Shown piece after piece: positions 63,429-64,000 of a stretch of 64,000 bases of DNA. Position 1 is the first letter of the stretch; every line of letters begins with the position of its first letter. The notes beneath the pieces are model-generated. The model worked only from the letters and a program-made list of their open reading frames with translations. It had not been told where the DNA came from and searched no databases. The position numbers and the translations under genes were made by a program. Source of the stretch: Symbiodinium natans. Lineage: Eukaryota > Sar > Dinophyceae > Suessiales > Symbiodiniaceae. Location of the stretch: assembly GCA_905221605.1 (NCBI GenBank), contig CAJNDS010002499.1:212001-276000 (forward strand), read 5' to 3'.

Positions 63429-64000
63429 AGAGTGTCAGCTGCAGAAAAACAAGCAACCACGCCCTTCTCGGCAAAATCAAAGACGCGCTGCCCGTCACCG
63501 TGCCATGGAAATTCTTCCCGACTCCACGATCGATTCTTTCTTGCTGGCGAGGCTCAAGAGAAGCGACATGCTTGACTCGTTCCTGGGATGTTTATGCAGG
63601 GGTTCTGAAGCCTGGCACGGCTGTCGATACTGGAATTCTCAATACGATCGGGGAAATAGACTTATAAAGTTACTTGTGGTCCACCCCATGCTTGTGGGGG
63701 GCGCGACCTTCGCATGCCCCGCACTTCCTTATGCTCCGGAACCTGACTCCAGGCCCAGGTGCTCCATGCCCTCCGCTTTGTTCGACGTCTCCTCTTGGAG
63801 CAGGGAAGTTCGTCTGAAAAAACTGGGTTTTCACGCCCGAGTTTGCCCGATTCCTGCGATCCCTGCCAGTCAACCTCCCTGCACTTGGCGGATCGCCTTC
63901 TTCGGATGAGCAATCTTCGTTCGCTCGATGAAGCTGCCTCGCCGAGCTGTGATTAGATGACGGCTTTTTCAGGCCCAGGGCGTGAGGGTACGGTCGTCTA

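Larger units (their letters stand above)
60534..64000. other. host DNA without recognisable genes
   Basis: Mixed DNA with the two small repeats listed separately. No frame shows a recognised domain and no RNA gene pattern was seen. Confidence 0.5.

Overview
The window holds one intact-looking integrated DNA virus, or self-synthesizing transposon, of the Polinton/Maverick and Polinton-like virus (PLV) type. It occupies about 25658-46953 (21.3 kb) inside gene-poor nuclear DNA of a eukaryote, most likely an alga or another protist. The host flanks are mixed to GC-rich in composition. They carry long microsatellites, minisatellites and many interstitial tracts of the plant-type telomere repeat TTTAGGG and variants. 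I recognise no conserved host gene in either flank, so I do not name a species. TTTAGGG telomeres are compatible with dinoflagellates, cryptophytes, green algae and others.

Layout. 1-25657: host DNA with simple repeats, a short inverted-repeat element (19380-19482), a dispersed repeat family (near 9.95, 11.29 and 13.32 kb) and one orphan coding-like fragment (13045-13317). 25658-25992: left terminal inverted repeat (TIR). 26.2-27.7 kb: a GC-richer left arm with two plus-strand genes, one with a ubiquitin-like domain. 27.67-28.77 kb: a non-coding, repeat- and hairpin-rich spacer. 28.77-32.59 kb: protein-primed family B DNA polymerase. 32.6-33.5 kb: three small minus-strand genes. 33.68 kb: packaging ATPase. 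34.5-39.8 kb: minus-strand virion genes (possible myristoylated protein, fiber with S74 chaperone domain, double jelly-roll major capsid protein, small basic protein, lipase). 39.85-43.56 kb: plus-strand virion genes (probable minor capsid protein and four accessory proteins). 43.6-46.6 kb: zinc-finger protein, retroviral-type integrase and three small genes. 46619-46953: right TIR. 46954-64000: host DNA with TATG, TG and trinucleotide arrays.

How the parts work together. Polymerase plus TIRs point to protein-primed linear replication. The rve integrase explains insertion. ATPase, major and minor capsid proteins, fiber and lipase imply a virion. The two TIRs are 335 bp each and look identical, and every core reading frame is open, so the insertion is either recent or maintained.

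The most unusual signal lies between the genes. Genes in the virion block are separated by a repeated layout: stop codon, then perfect mini-hairpins (mostly 3-nt loops), then an AT-rich palindrome or AT-rich stretch carrying TCTA, then ATG. In two hairpin arrays, repeat copies differ in their stem bases but keep pairing, which suggests selection on structure. Six other genes (polymerase, a small minus-strand gene, zinc finger and three right-arm genes) instead share an ACTTAA box, usually TACTTAAAG, 19-29 nt before the ATG. This looks like a two-class promoter system. The TCTA core recalls the late promoter known from Cafeteria roenbergensis virus and its virophage mavirus, which raises the possibility, by inference only, of dependence on a giant-virus transcription machinery.
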